64,000 bases of DNA from Pelagomonas calceolata (lineage: Eukaryota > Sar > Pelagophyceae > Pelagomonadales > Pelagomonadaceae). The notes beneath the pieces were generated by a model. It worked only from the letters and a program-made list of their open reading frames with translations. It had not been told where the DNA came from and made no database searches. The stretch lies in the NCBI GenBank assembly GCA_918797485.1, contig CAKKNE010000001.1:2728001-2792000 (forward strand), given 5' to 3'. This document shows positions 43,201 through 53,902 of this stretch, piece by piece (position 1 is the stretch's first letter; the number at the start of each line of letters is the position of its first letter). A program made the translations under genes and the position numbers.

Positions 43201-46200
43201 GAAGCACGGTCATCACTCGTGTGCTCACTCCAGAGAGGTTGGCACCCACTTGAGTGTACTAAAGATAAGGCCAATGTTACAGAGATTAAGACATCAACTA
43301 TTTTGGGGCGTTGGGTGCCTATTAGTGCTGATATTTCCCAGGTTAATGCGGCCGCATATACAGAGCAAGTTCAAACAGCCATTTCCGTGAACGTTTCCTC
43401 TCCCTGGAACGCAAGTTCCATTCTTGAGATCGCAGTCGATCTCGGGGATCTCTGTGCGACGTCAGTATCGCCTGTCTGGGGGGGGGCATCGACAGTACAT
43501 CCTGAACAGTGGAAGTCGCTCACTCTGAGGGTGGTAGGCGCGTGTGGTGCTGTCGCATCGGCGTCAAAGATGGCCTTAGGGTTTCTGGTACCTCGACTGA
43601 AATTACCAGTGGCACTCTCTGTCTGGCAGACAGTACAAGGGGGGTCCAGACTTGCAGCCAAAGTCCGGGCCGGACTGCCATGTTGCACGACATGTGCTCC
43701 CCTAGCACCAACACTAAGCTGGGTTAAAGTAGCGGGGAAATCGAATCAATTCACCGCCATTGAAGACCCATACCTCGCAGGTGAGTACGAGCGAGCGCTA
43801 AAAAACCGACCCGCCGCCTTCGAACTAGATTCTAAACGCGAAAAACAGCAGAATGCTGATATCGGCTTTCTACGTATCGCCATTAATCCCGTTGCCATTG
43901 CTGTGCGGGCGTTCTCTGCGCTCCCGCGGTTCCTTCAGGCACGAGCTGACGGCGAAGGGAAGGTCCAACTTGACTTTCGGATTGTTAGTAGTAATTTTGG
44001 CAGGACAATGCTGCCCGCTCGCTCATTTTCTCTTTGTAGCAATCGTGTTGACGAACAGGCTCCCCAGACTCCTGGTTTTGGCAATGCAGCATCGGCACTG
44101 CGGCCTGAACAACTTCGGTCATTAACTTGGATGCAGCGCATGGAGGCAACATGTGAGCCCTTTATTGAGGAAGAAGTTGTAGATGAAGCTCTTTCTGTTC
44201 TTGGCTGGCGAGCAGAAGCTCGTGTGCAAATTCCTGTTGTGGTCCGAGGGGGTGTGCTTGCAGATGCGGTTGGCTATGGAAAAACTGCAATTACGCTTGC
44301 ATTGATTGACGCGCAGTGGCGAGACCAAGCCCCAGAGCTCCCTCCACACCTCTTGGGCAAGGCTATTCCCTGTAAGGCCACTCTCGTTATCGTACCTAAG
44401 CACCTCATGGCACAGTGGCCAAGTGAGCTAAGAAAATTCCTCGGTGATCGCTACAAGTGCCTTACGATTATGAGTGTCGGTGATCTAATGCGGCTTACAA
44501 TCCCAAAAGTTCTCGATGCGGAAATCATTATCATGTCGGTGCAGACTTTCAGATCAAAGGCGTATTTTGATCATCTTGCTGAATTTGCCGCGGTCCATGC
44601 TTTCCCGAGCAAGGGTGGGCGGTACTTTGAGGAGGTTCATAGTCGGGCTCTCCAAAACATAGAAAAGTATGTTTCCGCGTTTCAAGCTTCTGGCCAAGCA
44701 GGTCTTGATTCCATGCGAAAGGCTGATAAAAAATCCCTGAGGGTGACACTAGCTGTGAATACTAGTAAGAAGCAAGCCTACGAGAGCGGGGTGCCCCTGC
44801 GGGGGGCGCGTGAATCCAAGGTTGCGCAGAGAAAAAAGTCATCGCCCAGTGTTGTGGAATACTTTTCGTCGGATGATAGTGAACAAGAAGAAAAGGCCTT
44901 TGTCAAACCGAGGGTGGAGTCGGTACGCACTAAGCGCCCTGGTCCAAAGGCACCACCTCTTGAAATGTTTTATTTTGCCCGAAAAGTCGTGGATGAGTAT
45001 ACATACTTGGACCATCGTGATGTTCCAACTGTACAAGCCATCAAGGCACGTTGCTCGTGGGTTCTATCTGGCACCCCACCACTCGAGTCCTTCGATGACG
45101 TTAAGGGCATAGCAGCATACTTGGGAGTGCATCTTGGGGCGAGCAATCCTGTGGTACTCACCAAAAAAGGTGATCGTCCAACTGATTCGCGTAAGGAACT
45201 GTCCAAGTCAGAGCTGTTTCAGGAGTTCTTGGAAGCGAAGTCCCAGTCGTGGCATGCGCGTCGCCAGGATGTTGCACAGAGATTTTTGGACAGATTTGTA
45301 AGACAAAATGTAGCTGAAATAGATGAGATTCGCTTTCAAGCAACAATACAACGGGTAGTTATGCCTGCACCGGACCGTGCTGTGTATTTAGAGCTTGAGC
45401 ATCATCTCCATGCACTCGAAATGCAGAAGGTAAAGGCCGCAGCACGTGGTAAGAAGAAATTCCGTGATAAGAGTGATCGGGAGACCAGACTTTCAGAGGC
45501 TCTGGAAGGGAGCGCCGATGCTGAGGAGGCGCTCCTGAAACGATGTGCACGCCCAGCCTCGGCCCCCAATACGATAATGAATGGTAGTAGTGGCGACGGC
45601 AGCGATGTTACAGCCTGTTCTAACGTTGTGTCTAAGCGCGCTGCGGAGCTGGAGAATTGTGCAACTCAAATTGTCAGGGAGGTTGCTGCAGCACATCGCG
45701 TTGAGGAGGAGATTCGGCGTTGGGCTGCAGTGAGTATGTCCAGGCCTCTCAATGGAGACCGAGGGTGTGATAATATTTTCAAAAAGCACGGGAACAGCAT
45801 GTGGCAAGTTGATGGAGAAAAGAATGCTCGCGGACGGACCAAAAAAAAAGATAAACCTGGCAAACCATTCGATAAATTTACGGGTCACCAACATATGCGC
45901 GAGTGGTGGAACGAGCTAAATCAGGGAATTGGTGACAGTGATGCATCGGCCCAGTTGCTTGCGCTGGCTGCCGAAGGCCTAGCCATTGCAAGTCATAGTC
46001 TTAAAGGCGAGTCACATGAATTTGCATCTGGTATCGTACGTAGTCCCGAAGTAAGAAGAAGATTAGACGCACAGACCCGTCCTGAGATCATCAAGGCAAC
46101 CCGTTGTGTAGATCTTGTCTTTCCTGAACCAATTATTGAGGGCGAATCTGCTCCCGTGAGAAAACAACGGGATGACACTCTCAAAGAGCTTTTCTGGGCT

Positions 46201-47091
46201 CTGCGAAACCAAGTGTATGAACTACGAGCCTTGAACAAAGAGTACGTGGGCAGGACACGTTCCCTCCGATTCTTTCGGGCCATCGAGCAAGCTCAAAGAG
46301 AGTTTGTTGCTTCACAGCCGTTTTCATCATCTGATCAGGCGACTAACGTACAGATTCCACTCACCAATCGAGCCATCTTTTCATGCTGCGGTCATGTTGG
46401 CGAAACCTCAAAGATGCGTGCAGCAGCAGCCCGAGAGGAATGTCCAGCAGCTGGATGCCACGCAAATGTGCGCTCTCATTCTGTTGTGGAATGCGCATCG
46501 CTTTGCCTTAATGAAAGCAACTCAAATGCCAAGGCGGTCACTCATCATGGTGCCAAGCTTGCAGAAATCATAGATCTCGTGAGTGGTTTCCCAAAGGATG
46601 AGCGGGTCCTCATATTTGTTCAATTTGAGGATCTCCTGACCCAAGTACATGCTGTCCTCACTAAGGAGGGTTTCCCAGCGCTGAAGCTAAAAGGTACAGC
46701 TCATCAAATGTCGGCCATAATGTCAAAATTTCAAAAAGCGAAGTTGGGAAAGAATGATGAGCGCATACTTCTTCTAGAACTCCACAACGAGTCTGCATCT
46801 GGTGCGAACCTAACTGCTGCAAATCATGTGATCTTTGTGCACCCACTTCACGTAAGATGCACAGTCTTCCCCTAGTCTCATTTTTATCTTGATTCTTCTC
46901 CCTCTGAAAGTTGATTTACACAGGTCAAGACCTTACAGAATTACGTCATGTGTGAGACTCAGGCCATAGGGCGTGTTCGTCGTTATGGACAGCGGAAAAT
47001 TGTCCATCTTTACCGGTTCCTCGTCGATGACTCGATTGACATCAAAATATACAAACGTCGATGTGATGAGCAGGCAAAGCGTTTTCGTTGA
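40231..47091 (+). CDS. DNMT5: DNMT5-type cytosine-5 DNA methyltransferase with SNF2 ATPase
   Basis: Exon 1 40231-46851 and exon 2 46924-47091 (72-nt GT-AG intron) give about 2262 residues. DNMT5 is an ATP-dependent maintenance CpG methyltransferase. MTase motifs: MCSGTEAPLLALEL (motif I, about 155), VAGTSCVDYS (motif IV, catalytic Cys), LLENVCGAPW (VI), QTRTRGYLLAI (VIII) and SGNAMSTTVVGSALLAA (X, about 535). A Cys-rich finger follows (CVCEAQRTNSS...YCTACGHSACEAC, about 636-670). The SNF2 half has GGVLADAVGYGKTAITLALI (Walker A, about 1347), VPKHLMAQWPSEL, VVDEYTYLD (motif II, about 1588), WVLSGTPPLESFDDV (III), a RING-like CCGHVGETSK...CPAAGC (about 2050-2080), RVLIFVQFEDLLTQVHAVL and, in exon 2, QAIGRVRRYGQRKIVHLYRF (VI). 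All core motifs are present, so it looks active. The first in-frame ATG is at 40231; upstream in-frame codons lack ATG. Confidence 0.96.
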
Positions 47092-47549
47092 ACCAGCTTG
47101 GATTTTCCGGCTACCGGCGGACCACTGTGCTCGTAATGCGTAGACAAGCAAGCAAGAGCATCCTGTCCGCTGCGTCTAGTTTCGCTATTATTATGGTGAG
47201 TACCTTAGAGGGACCATCGCTAGCTACTCCGAGGTCGGAATTCAACTCCGCGAGGTGCCCCTTTTTTAGTCGCGTCGACGTCGAGTCGGCAAGTCCCGGG
47301 TCATTGGCGGGCCATTCAACATCGGAAATCCCAAGTTGCCTTTTGGGAAAATCCGAGCTGCCTTTTCGTAATTGGAGACAGCACCCCCCCCCCCTCCCCC
47401 CATCGTCGAGACGCCGAGTTGAGCAACTTCCAACCCTAATATTCGGTGTCATCATATGACCTAAATAGGATGGTACTTGTGGTAATCAGGCTAACGACGA
47501 CGACGAGGGCTGGGTAGAGGAGTAGCATTATCTAGCTAGTACTGAGTGG

Positions 47550-47758
47550 AGATGATGATATAAGTTGAGTCGGTTTTTACACCACTTTTTCGATGCTTAG
47601 AGGTCAATTAAGCCCTATTCGCTGCGCTCATAGGACAATTGACCTCTAATCAAAAAAGTGATGCAAAAACCGACATCAACTTATTTTTAGGGTTCCCCCT
47701 CCCCCGACCTTACCAAATGTAGATTTTAGAATTTTAAGATTTATATTTAATTTATGAT
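47550..47758 (+). repeat. Foldback (MITE-like) element D, copy 1; inverted partner at 53587-53813
   Basis: Nested inverted repeats: outer arms near 47562-47590 (TCGGTTTTTACACCACTTTT) and 47652-47682 (AAAAAAGTGATGCAAAAACC); inner arms TAGAGGTCAATT (47599-47610) and AATTGACCTCTA (47637-47648) around GCCCTATTCGCTGCGCTCAT. A shared tail follows: CCCCCGACCTTACCAAATGT and then AGATTTTAGAATTTTAAGAT. No coding capacity. Confidence 0.8.
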
Positions 47759-49439
47759 ATTGTTATGACGAAAATGATTTATGCTTTTTGAGTGTGTGTG
47801 TTCAACTTGCTTCAAGCCTGAGATATACACCAATTTGCCTGGTCGTTCCCAATTTGAGTCCATGCTTATTACGGGCCAGTGCTATTCTATTAGTCTTTTT
47901 TCTTTGTTTTGGTACTGTGGCTGTTGTAGCAACAAGTTTCGAAATACATGGTGACAATCTTCCACAATCGAGCATCGAAACTCGCTTGACTTGAGGTCCG
48001 TTAGTTTTTTTTTCAGACGCGGCATTTTGCAATGAGAACGGGACGTTGCTAGCTATTTGCCGTTCTAGCGCGTCTGGAAACCTGGCAGAATATTTCCCTG
48101 CGATCTTTTGTCGGCGTGTCGTACGAGCAATGTCAGACTTGGGAAGAATCATCTCAGCCCTAACCTCGAAGTCATTTGTCATTGGCCAAGTCGCTTTGTT
48201 TCAAGTTGTCCTGCATGTCAGTCTCTATGTCACTCATATTCTATCTTCACCCACCTCGACTTGATCAACCATTGGCGCCGCAGACAGTTTGCACCGTGCC
48301 CCGCCGCTTGATTCTTCATTTCAAAGATTTTCATTTCATGCACCAAACTGCGGTACTAGCACGTTCTGCGGTACCTACGGTACCGTACCGCAGTAGGTCT
48401 GTGGCTTACCAGCTTGTACTTGTACTGCGGCATGTACCCGGGCCCGATACTATTTATCGTCACGTTCCTTCCTTTGGGACGCCAGCCACTCTGTCCGACC
48501 GTGACTGAGTCGCAGGCCCGGGCGTTTTGACCCCCCCCTCCAAACGTTGTCTAGGCAGTTTCATTACATTACAGGTAGTCAGCGGAAGATGAACAGCTTG
48601 TAATCCGTCACGGTGTGTACGTCAGCGCGCGGGCATCCTCGTGCAAAACACTTAGTCTACGTCGTGGTCGCGGGCAGCCGGGCGACGCAATGCCGAAAAC
48701 GCGGCAGCAAACGAATCCCTTCTCGCCGAGAAACGGCCAAAAACCATGAAAAAAGACTTGCGATCGCCTTTTTTGGCGCAGTTTCGAGCCGATCGGGCCA
48801 CCGCAGTGTCGGATATCATCGTCCGTGTGACCGCCGACGATCTGAGACAAAAAGCAGGGCGAATATCGCGCTGAATGTCTAGGACTTTTTGTTGTATGCC
48901 TTCCCAGCCACCACGGCGGGCATATGCGGGGATTCGGCAGCTGGCGCTCCAACAGCTGCTGAAGTCAATTCCCCTTCAATATTATTATTTTTAGAGGCAG
49001 CCTGAGCCAAACTCCCCAGTCATCAGGCAGCCTCGCAGCCCGCTGTGGTGCACCACAGAGCCACTTTCCGGGCATTCGAGCAGCTGAGTGATGCAACCCT
49101 GCTTCGAGTATAAAAAGGCCCAAACGCACGCGACCGCGGCGGCCGCCACTGGCATCCTCAATTACTTTTGTGCGGGTGCCAGACAATATATTCGACCTCT
49201 TCTCTTTGGTTCGAAGTGGCAGTGCCAGTGGTCACGCTTAGGGCCTCAGGCTCGGGCGCGTCGCCACTACGTGGGTTCCGAGCCTGAGTCCGCCGAGTCG
49301 ACGGTGACTCGGACTCGGACGACTGGCACTTTTAAGTTGACCCCGTTTCATTGCTGCGAGCTCGTACGCTCGTGCATCTTTACGCGAGATTTCAGTACGT
49401 TTATGCGCGTGATTTATACCGCAGTAATAAACTAGGTAA

Positions 49440-49470
49440 ACTACCTACGGTACCTACGGTACCTACGAGT
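49440..49470. repeat. ACCTACGGT short tandem repeat
   Basis: Three near-consecutive copies of CTACGGTAC. The same GGTACCTACGGTACC palindromic phrase is seen at 48370-48390. Confidence 0.75.
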
Positions 49471-49742
49471 AGAAGGTACAAGCCGCCCCCGTTGTAGACG
49501 CAAAAATCTAACGCGTAGACTTTGCTTTACCGTGCGTACTTCGCGCCGGCCGCCAGTGCATCGCCCTAACCAAACAAAAAGCGTGTCGTTGCTGTGGGCG
49601 AACGCATCGCTGTTTGGAGCAGCCTGATGAGCACATAAAGGCCGTAGAGCTAAGACAAGAAAAATCAATAGGCGATTGAGCCCCGAGCCTCCAGAGCGTT
49701 TAGCGCTAGTTGTATGAGTACCGAGGGTTGCCGACGAGAGAA

Positions 49743-52676
49743 ATGGCACCTACTTCGACAGCTGCTATCAATCCGGCCTTCAACTTCGCATCCAGGGAGT
49801 TGCATAGAGAACATTTTCTGGGAGGTGGCGGCAACAGTGGAGGGAGATTACCATACTATTAAACCTGGTTTATTTGTTTTGAACAGCGTATCAGAGTTGA
49901 CTCATAAGTGTATATAGAAAAGTCGTAGGTAAGCGCGATTTCAAATAGCCTAGGCTGTCAGCGCCAACCAGAAATTCGCAATTGCTTGACACGGCTATAT
50001 CATTGTCTCAGTATAACAACTGGTCAGCTCGACTTGAGGGAGCTGCTATGCTCGCTCTATGCACTTGAAAACACCAGGCATGTGTATGAAAATCCAAGCA
50101 GATTGCTTTTCTCATTCTTTAAGCTGTATGCAGCGCCGGGAGGAAGCGCTGTTCGGAGTGATGTGGTGCGCATTATTTCTATAGCAGCTGTGACTCGCGC
50201 AGAAATCTCGCGCATGCTGATGGTTACTCACCACTTACCTCGATTTGTTAAGCTGTCTAGATTTCAGAGCTTCTTGGCGGTTCACCCGAATATCATTGAT
50301 GCATTTAGACTGCAATTATGGAACCAGCTTCCAGACTCTTCAAAGTTGGGATATTTGCAGTCGCGGGAGGATGCGTCAGCCAGGTGGTTTTGCCAATATG
50401 CACATGAAATAAATGTCAAATCTGCCACGACTTTTAGAGATCTGTCTTCATTGCGCTGTAGTTTTGGTGCATGGTGCAAGTTCCATCAAGGGGTGACTCG
50501 CATACAACTCCAGCAGAGGACGGTGTCTCTCCGCAAGTGCAAGACCTCTATCCTGTGGTGGCACTCTTATACTACCCAGCAACGTATATCACACGCACGG
50601 AGGCATATTGCGGCTGTCCTTGGTGAACGTGCAATTATGCGCCGTGTATTTAGGACTAAATGGCATCGATACAGTTGCAGCAAGGGGCGTCTTCGCCAAA
50701 TTTCAGATAATTTTGAAAGTCATTCTGTGGAGATTGCGCATGGTGCCTTCATTCTCCGTCATACCATGATATCCACCTTTCGCCGTAAAGCAATGATTCG
50801 GTGGCTAAGTTGGATTGCAAATGTCATGAAATGGGAAAAAGCCGGGCTACTAATGCATAGATACCTCAGGAGGCGGATCTTCAAGCAATGGATTGCTCAC
50901 TTTCGAGCCGTTAGGGGTTTTAGGGTTGGAGAGGAGGAATCTATCAACAAGCAGATCTGGTTGGCATCCGTGATCAAGCAAGCGGAGAAAGCAAATATGT
51001 TTGTCATGCAAGCAGCAAAGAATACGCGGCTGACTGCTATAGCAGATAAAAAACAAAAAGCAGCTTCAGTAAAAATGAACTTGCTGGCCTGGAATCAACG
51101 TAGGCGACAGGCAGAGCGTGCCGCAGATGATCGCATAAAGTTGGCTACGCAACAAGACATGAGAGCGAAACGCATAGCGAAAGAGAAAGAAGATCGTGCA
51201 GCAGCTTTCAAGGCCGCATGGGAGGCGCTAGAAAACTCGTACATCAAAGAACATCAACGAGCAACTTTATCATGGTTAGACTCCAGCTCCTCCAAGAGTC
51301 ACGTGTCGAAGGCATTCAAACGTATCAAGCGAGAGTTCTACCAACCGCCCACGCCGAGAAGTATAAATCGCGAAGCCCAACTGAAATCTTTAACTTCGAT
51401 TGTGCTTATTAAGATGGAATCAGTGCTCTTCCAAAAAGGAATCGTAATGGGGCATTTGATTCAGCAGTATGCTGAAAGTTCATGCGGTTTTCTTTCTCAT
51501 GATGAATTCAGATCGCTAGTTCGAGACTTGCCAATTGACCTGTCTCCAGAGCAAATTCGTGTGGTCGTTGGTACTTTGGATGCTGACAATGATGGTTATT
51601 TGGGTGTCGAAGAGCTTGAAAATGCACTACACCAAGTTCATAAATATAATGGTGTTTCTGCGTCGCCATGGCGAATGTACATTGACCCAGCCCAGGATGT
51701 TATGTGTTACCACAACCTAGCAACGAGTGAATTAGTATTCGAGCATCGTATGCATGATGCGAAGCTAATGGAGATTACAAAATCAAATTTCATCGCTGAA
51801 ACGGAGCTAGAGGCCATCAATCACATTCGGCGAGAACGCGCCCTCGTAATTTTGCCTACTGGGCTAGCAGCGTGTTGCAACTTTTAAAAATCATGAATTC
51901 TTGTTAGGCCTGGACTCGTGTTAAAGAGGACTATGCTAGCGTGGTCATGACACGAATGTATCGAAGTTTCAGATCAAGGAGAGAACAGGGAAGGTTGATG
52001 TGGAAGATCCAAGCACGGCGGCAAAAGCGAAATGCAGCACGCCATGCCATTGTTGCAACGAAACTTCAGTGCTGGTGGCGAGTGGTAAGCGCCAGGCTAT
52101 TATTCATCGCAAAAGTACGGCACCATGTGGAGGTCATCCCAAATCTTGTAGAGAGAAAACTGTCGCTCAGCAGCGCGCCAAGTACTCTCCAACCAACAAA
52201 TGATTTAATTTCTTCTTAGGTACTATTGCAACCACAATACTGGTGAGTGCACCTGGACCCCCCCCCGACACGGGTCGAATGTGCTTCATGCTCCGCAAGA
52301 CTATATTGTTGTAAATGAGAATAATCGCGTGTACTTTGTGAAGTGGAGCATGTCCCCTAATGAAGCGCATCTCCGTATGTGGAACAAGCCTTCAGGATAC
52401 CGTCGATGCACCAAATGTCTTCAAAATATTGCGCTTTTGGAATGCATTGATGTACCTGGCTTTTTCTGTTTTCGTTGCTTTCGCGCTTCCTTTGATGATC
52501 ATGATTTCGCCCGCGGAACTAAACAACAGAGGCGGGTCAGTCCTGTTTCTTGCACCCTTTGTTCACAGGGAAGAACAGCTAGTTGGCACTGCTTATCGAA
52601 TGGTCCAGGGCTTGCCGCCTGTTCCCTCTGCTTCACACGGATAGAAAATGTAGATATGAAGTGGTTAAGAATATGA
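49743..52676 (+). CDS. Large EF-hand, W-repeat (Sfi1-like), WW, IQ and zinc-motif protein, multi-exon
   Basis: The main exon (about 49986-51887) begins with an EF-hand remnant (GQLDLRELLCSLYALENTRH). It continues with a region of spaced Trp-centred helices: FGAWCKFHQG, ILWWHSYT, KWHRYSC, IRWLSWIANVM, FKQWIAHFRAV and LLAWNQRRRQ, the periodicity of Sfi1-type centrin-binding repeats. It ends with an EF-hand pair (CGFLSHDEFRSLVRDLP; loop DADNDGYLGVEELENALHQV with Asp/Asn at 1, 3, 5 and Glu at 12) and a WW-like segment (WRMYIDPAQDVMCYHNLATS). The next exon has IQ helices (HAIVATKLQCWWRVV); after another intron comes a second WW (YYCNHNTGECTWTPPP). The C-terminal exon carries Cys pairs (CTKCLQNIALLECIDVPGFF, CFRCF, CTLCSQ). 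Calcium, centrin and proline ligands suggest a cytoskeletal scaffold of centrosome or axoneme; no name is known to me. The 5' exon (49743 on) and exact 3' end are uncertain. Confidence 0.7.
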
Positions 52677-52994
52677 TGAATAGCCGAAAAGTGGATGACT
52701 TTCGGCATCCGGAGCGCTCGAGCGCTCGAGCTGGGTGCTGGGGGCGGCAGATGGTGCAGGATATGGTGGCAGAGGTAAGACGGGAAAACGACGTGGATAC
52801 GGCCCCGTGGAAGCCGAGGCCCCTCCAAAGACCACACGGCGGTTTACTTCGGGTTGACGCCCTTGCTCGTCTCCATTGGCGTCTCTCTGATCTCTATTGT
52901 TGGCTCGTCCTCATCCGACTCAGAATCATCGAAGGCCTGTGAAATGAATCAGGAATATGACAGTCTGCACCTTGACACATCCAGGACCTGCCAC

Positions 52995-53420
52995 TGAGTG
53001 GGGGAGCGTGAGAAAGATACCTCTTACCCCGCCTCCCTATTCCCCCTTAGACTAAGAACACGCGTATGGGGGCATTTCTTCACGCAATTAAATCCTAATA
53101 CCAACGGGGTAGACCACTGGGAGACCTGGCAGCACGGGACTCGTAAATCCGAGGCTGAATCAGTGTGCGATAAACAGGGCGAAATACCCCCCCTTATCCT
53201 ATACCCTTCCTATACACTTACATCACCCTTCAACACGCAAGGCGTAATAAACACAGTTAAACCAAAACTACTTAGTGTATTTTAAGGTAGCTCCGCGGCA
53301 GACTATCTCAGCCGCCGTACTCCCAAAGGCGCGTACTCCTTTGGTCTTGCATTATTCGCAGGTTATGGGCCCACGGTCCTAAGAGATACTCCGCCGTATT
53401 GCCTTTTGAAATCCTACACA
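52995..53420 (+). mobile_element. LTR-like remnant related to the copia flanks at 8.3 and 11.7 kb
   Basis: GAGTGGGGGAGCG (polypurine-tract-like) is followed by TGAGAAAGATACC. 53170-53230 (AGGGCGAAATACCCCCCC) matches 8275-8350, and 53300-53360 (ACTATCTCAGCCGCCGTACT) matches 11685-11750, so one short segment carries both flanks of the copia remnant. Probably a solo LTR or 3' end; old and incomplete. Confidence 0.45.
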
Positions 53421-53586
53421 TTCGCGAGTGTCCACACTTCACTCGTTGGGATAGAAAGCCCACTGGCAGCCGTTTGTTAGCATTTTAATAAAATGAGCGA
53501 CCAAGCAACTGCTGGCTCCGAGACCGAAGAGTCAGCGCAAGTCCCCTCCGATCATCAGGGGACTCACACATATATAGTCATACGTC

Positions 53587-53813
53587 ATAAATATAAATCT
53601 TAAGATTCTAAAATCAACATATGGTAAGGTCGGGGGAGGCCCGGGGAACGTCGTAATGAAAATCATGATTACTACACCACCCTTTTTTTATAAAATTACA
53701 CTACCCTTTTTTTATTAGAGGTCGATTGTCCTATGAGCGCAGCAAATAGGGCTTAATCGACCTCTAAAATCGAAAAACTGGTGTAATTTTCATTACAACT
53801 TATATCATCATCT
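53587..53813 (-). repeat. Foldback element D, copy 2 (inverted)
   Basis: Reverse orientation relative to 47550-47758. It shares the tail (AATCTTAAGATTCTAAAATC, GGTAAGGTCGGGGGAGG), inner arms TTAGAGGTCGATTGTCC and GGGCTTAATCGACCTCTAAA, and the end ACAACTTATATCATCATCTC. An extra partial duplication (ACACCACCCTTTTTTTA / ACACTACCCTTTTTTTATTA) lengthens one arm. Confidence 0.8.
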
Positions 53814-53902
53814 CAGGCTAAAATGCGACAAGCTCTTTCTACAAGCTCTAAGCGCCTGAGGCATATTTTTCCTTAATCTTCTAACTTGCAGACGATGGAG
53901 CT

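Larger units (their letters stand above)
47092..49742. other. Intergenic, foldback element and repeats, no confirmed gene
   Basis: Contains foldback repeat D (47550-47758), a weak R3 relative (about 48780-48850), a palindromic GGTACC/GTACGG cluster (48370-48395 and 49445-49470, with ACCTACGGT in tandem) and a word-dense stretch (49240-49345). A 126-codon minus-strand frame (47802-48182) is noted separately as unsupported. Confidence 0.5.
52677..53902. other. Intergenic with LTR-like remnant and foldback element D
   Basis: No gene is seen beyond the end of the EF-hand/W-repeat gene, though its last exon could run on. It contains GAGCGCTCGAGCGCTCGAGC (about 52710-52730), the LTR-like remnant (52995-53420) and element D copy 2 (53587-53813). 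Confidence 0.5.

Noticed and set aside
47802-48182. A 126-codon minus-strand frame starting MTNDFEVRAEMILPKSD
   Set aside because: Ordinary composition but no homology that I can name, no neighbouring exon and no clear splice or promoter signal; could be real but is not supported.
53170-53360. A small gene encoded by the 95-codon frame at 52998-53285
   Set aside because: The region is LTR-like and shares sequence with the copia flanks, so the open frame is incidental.
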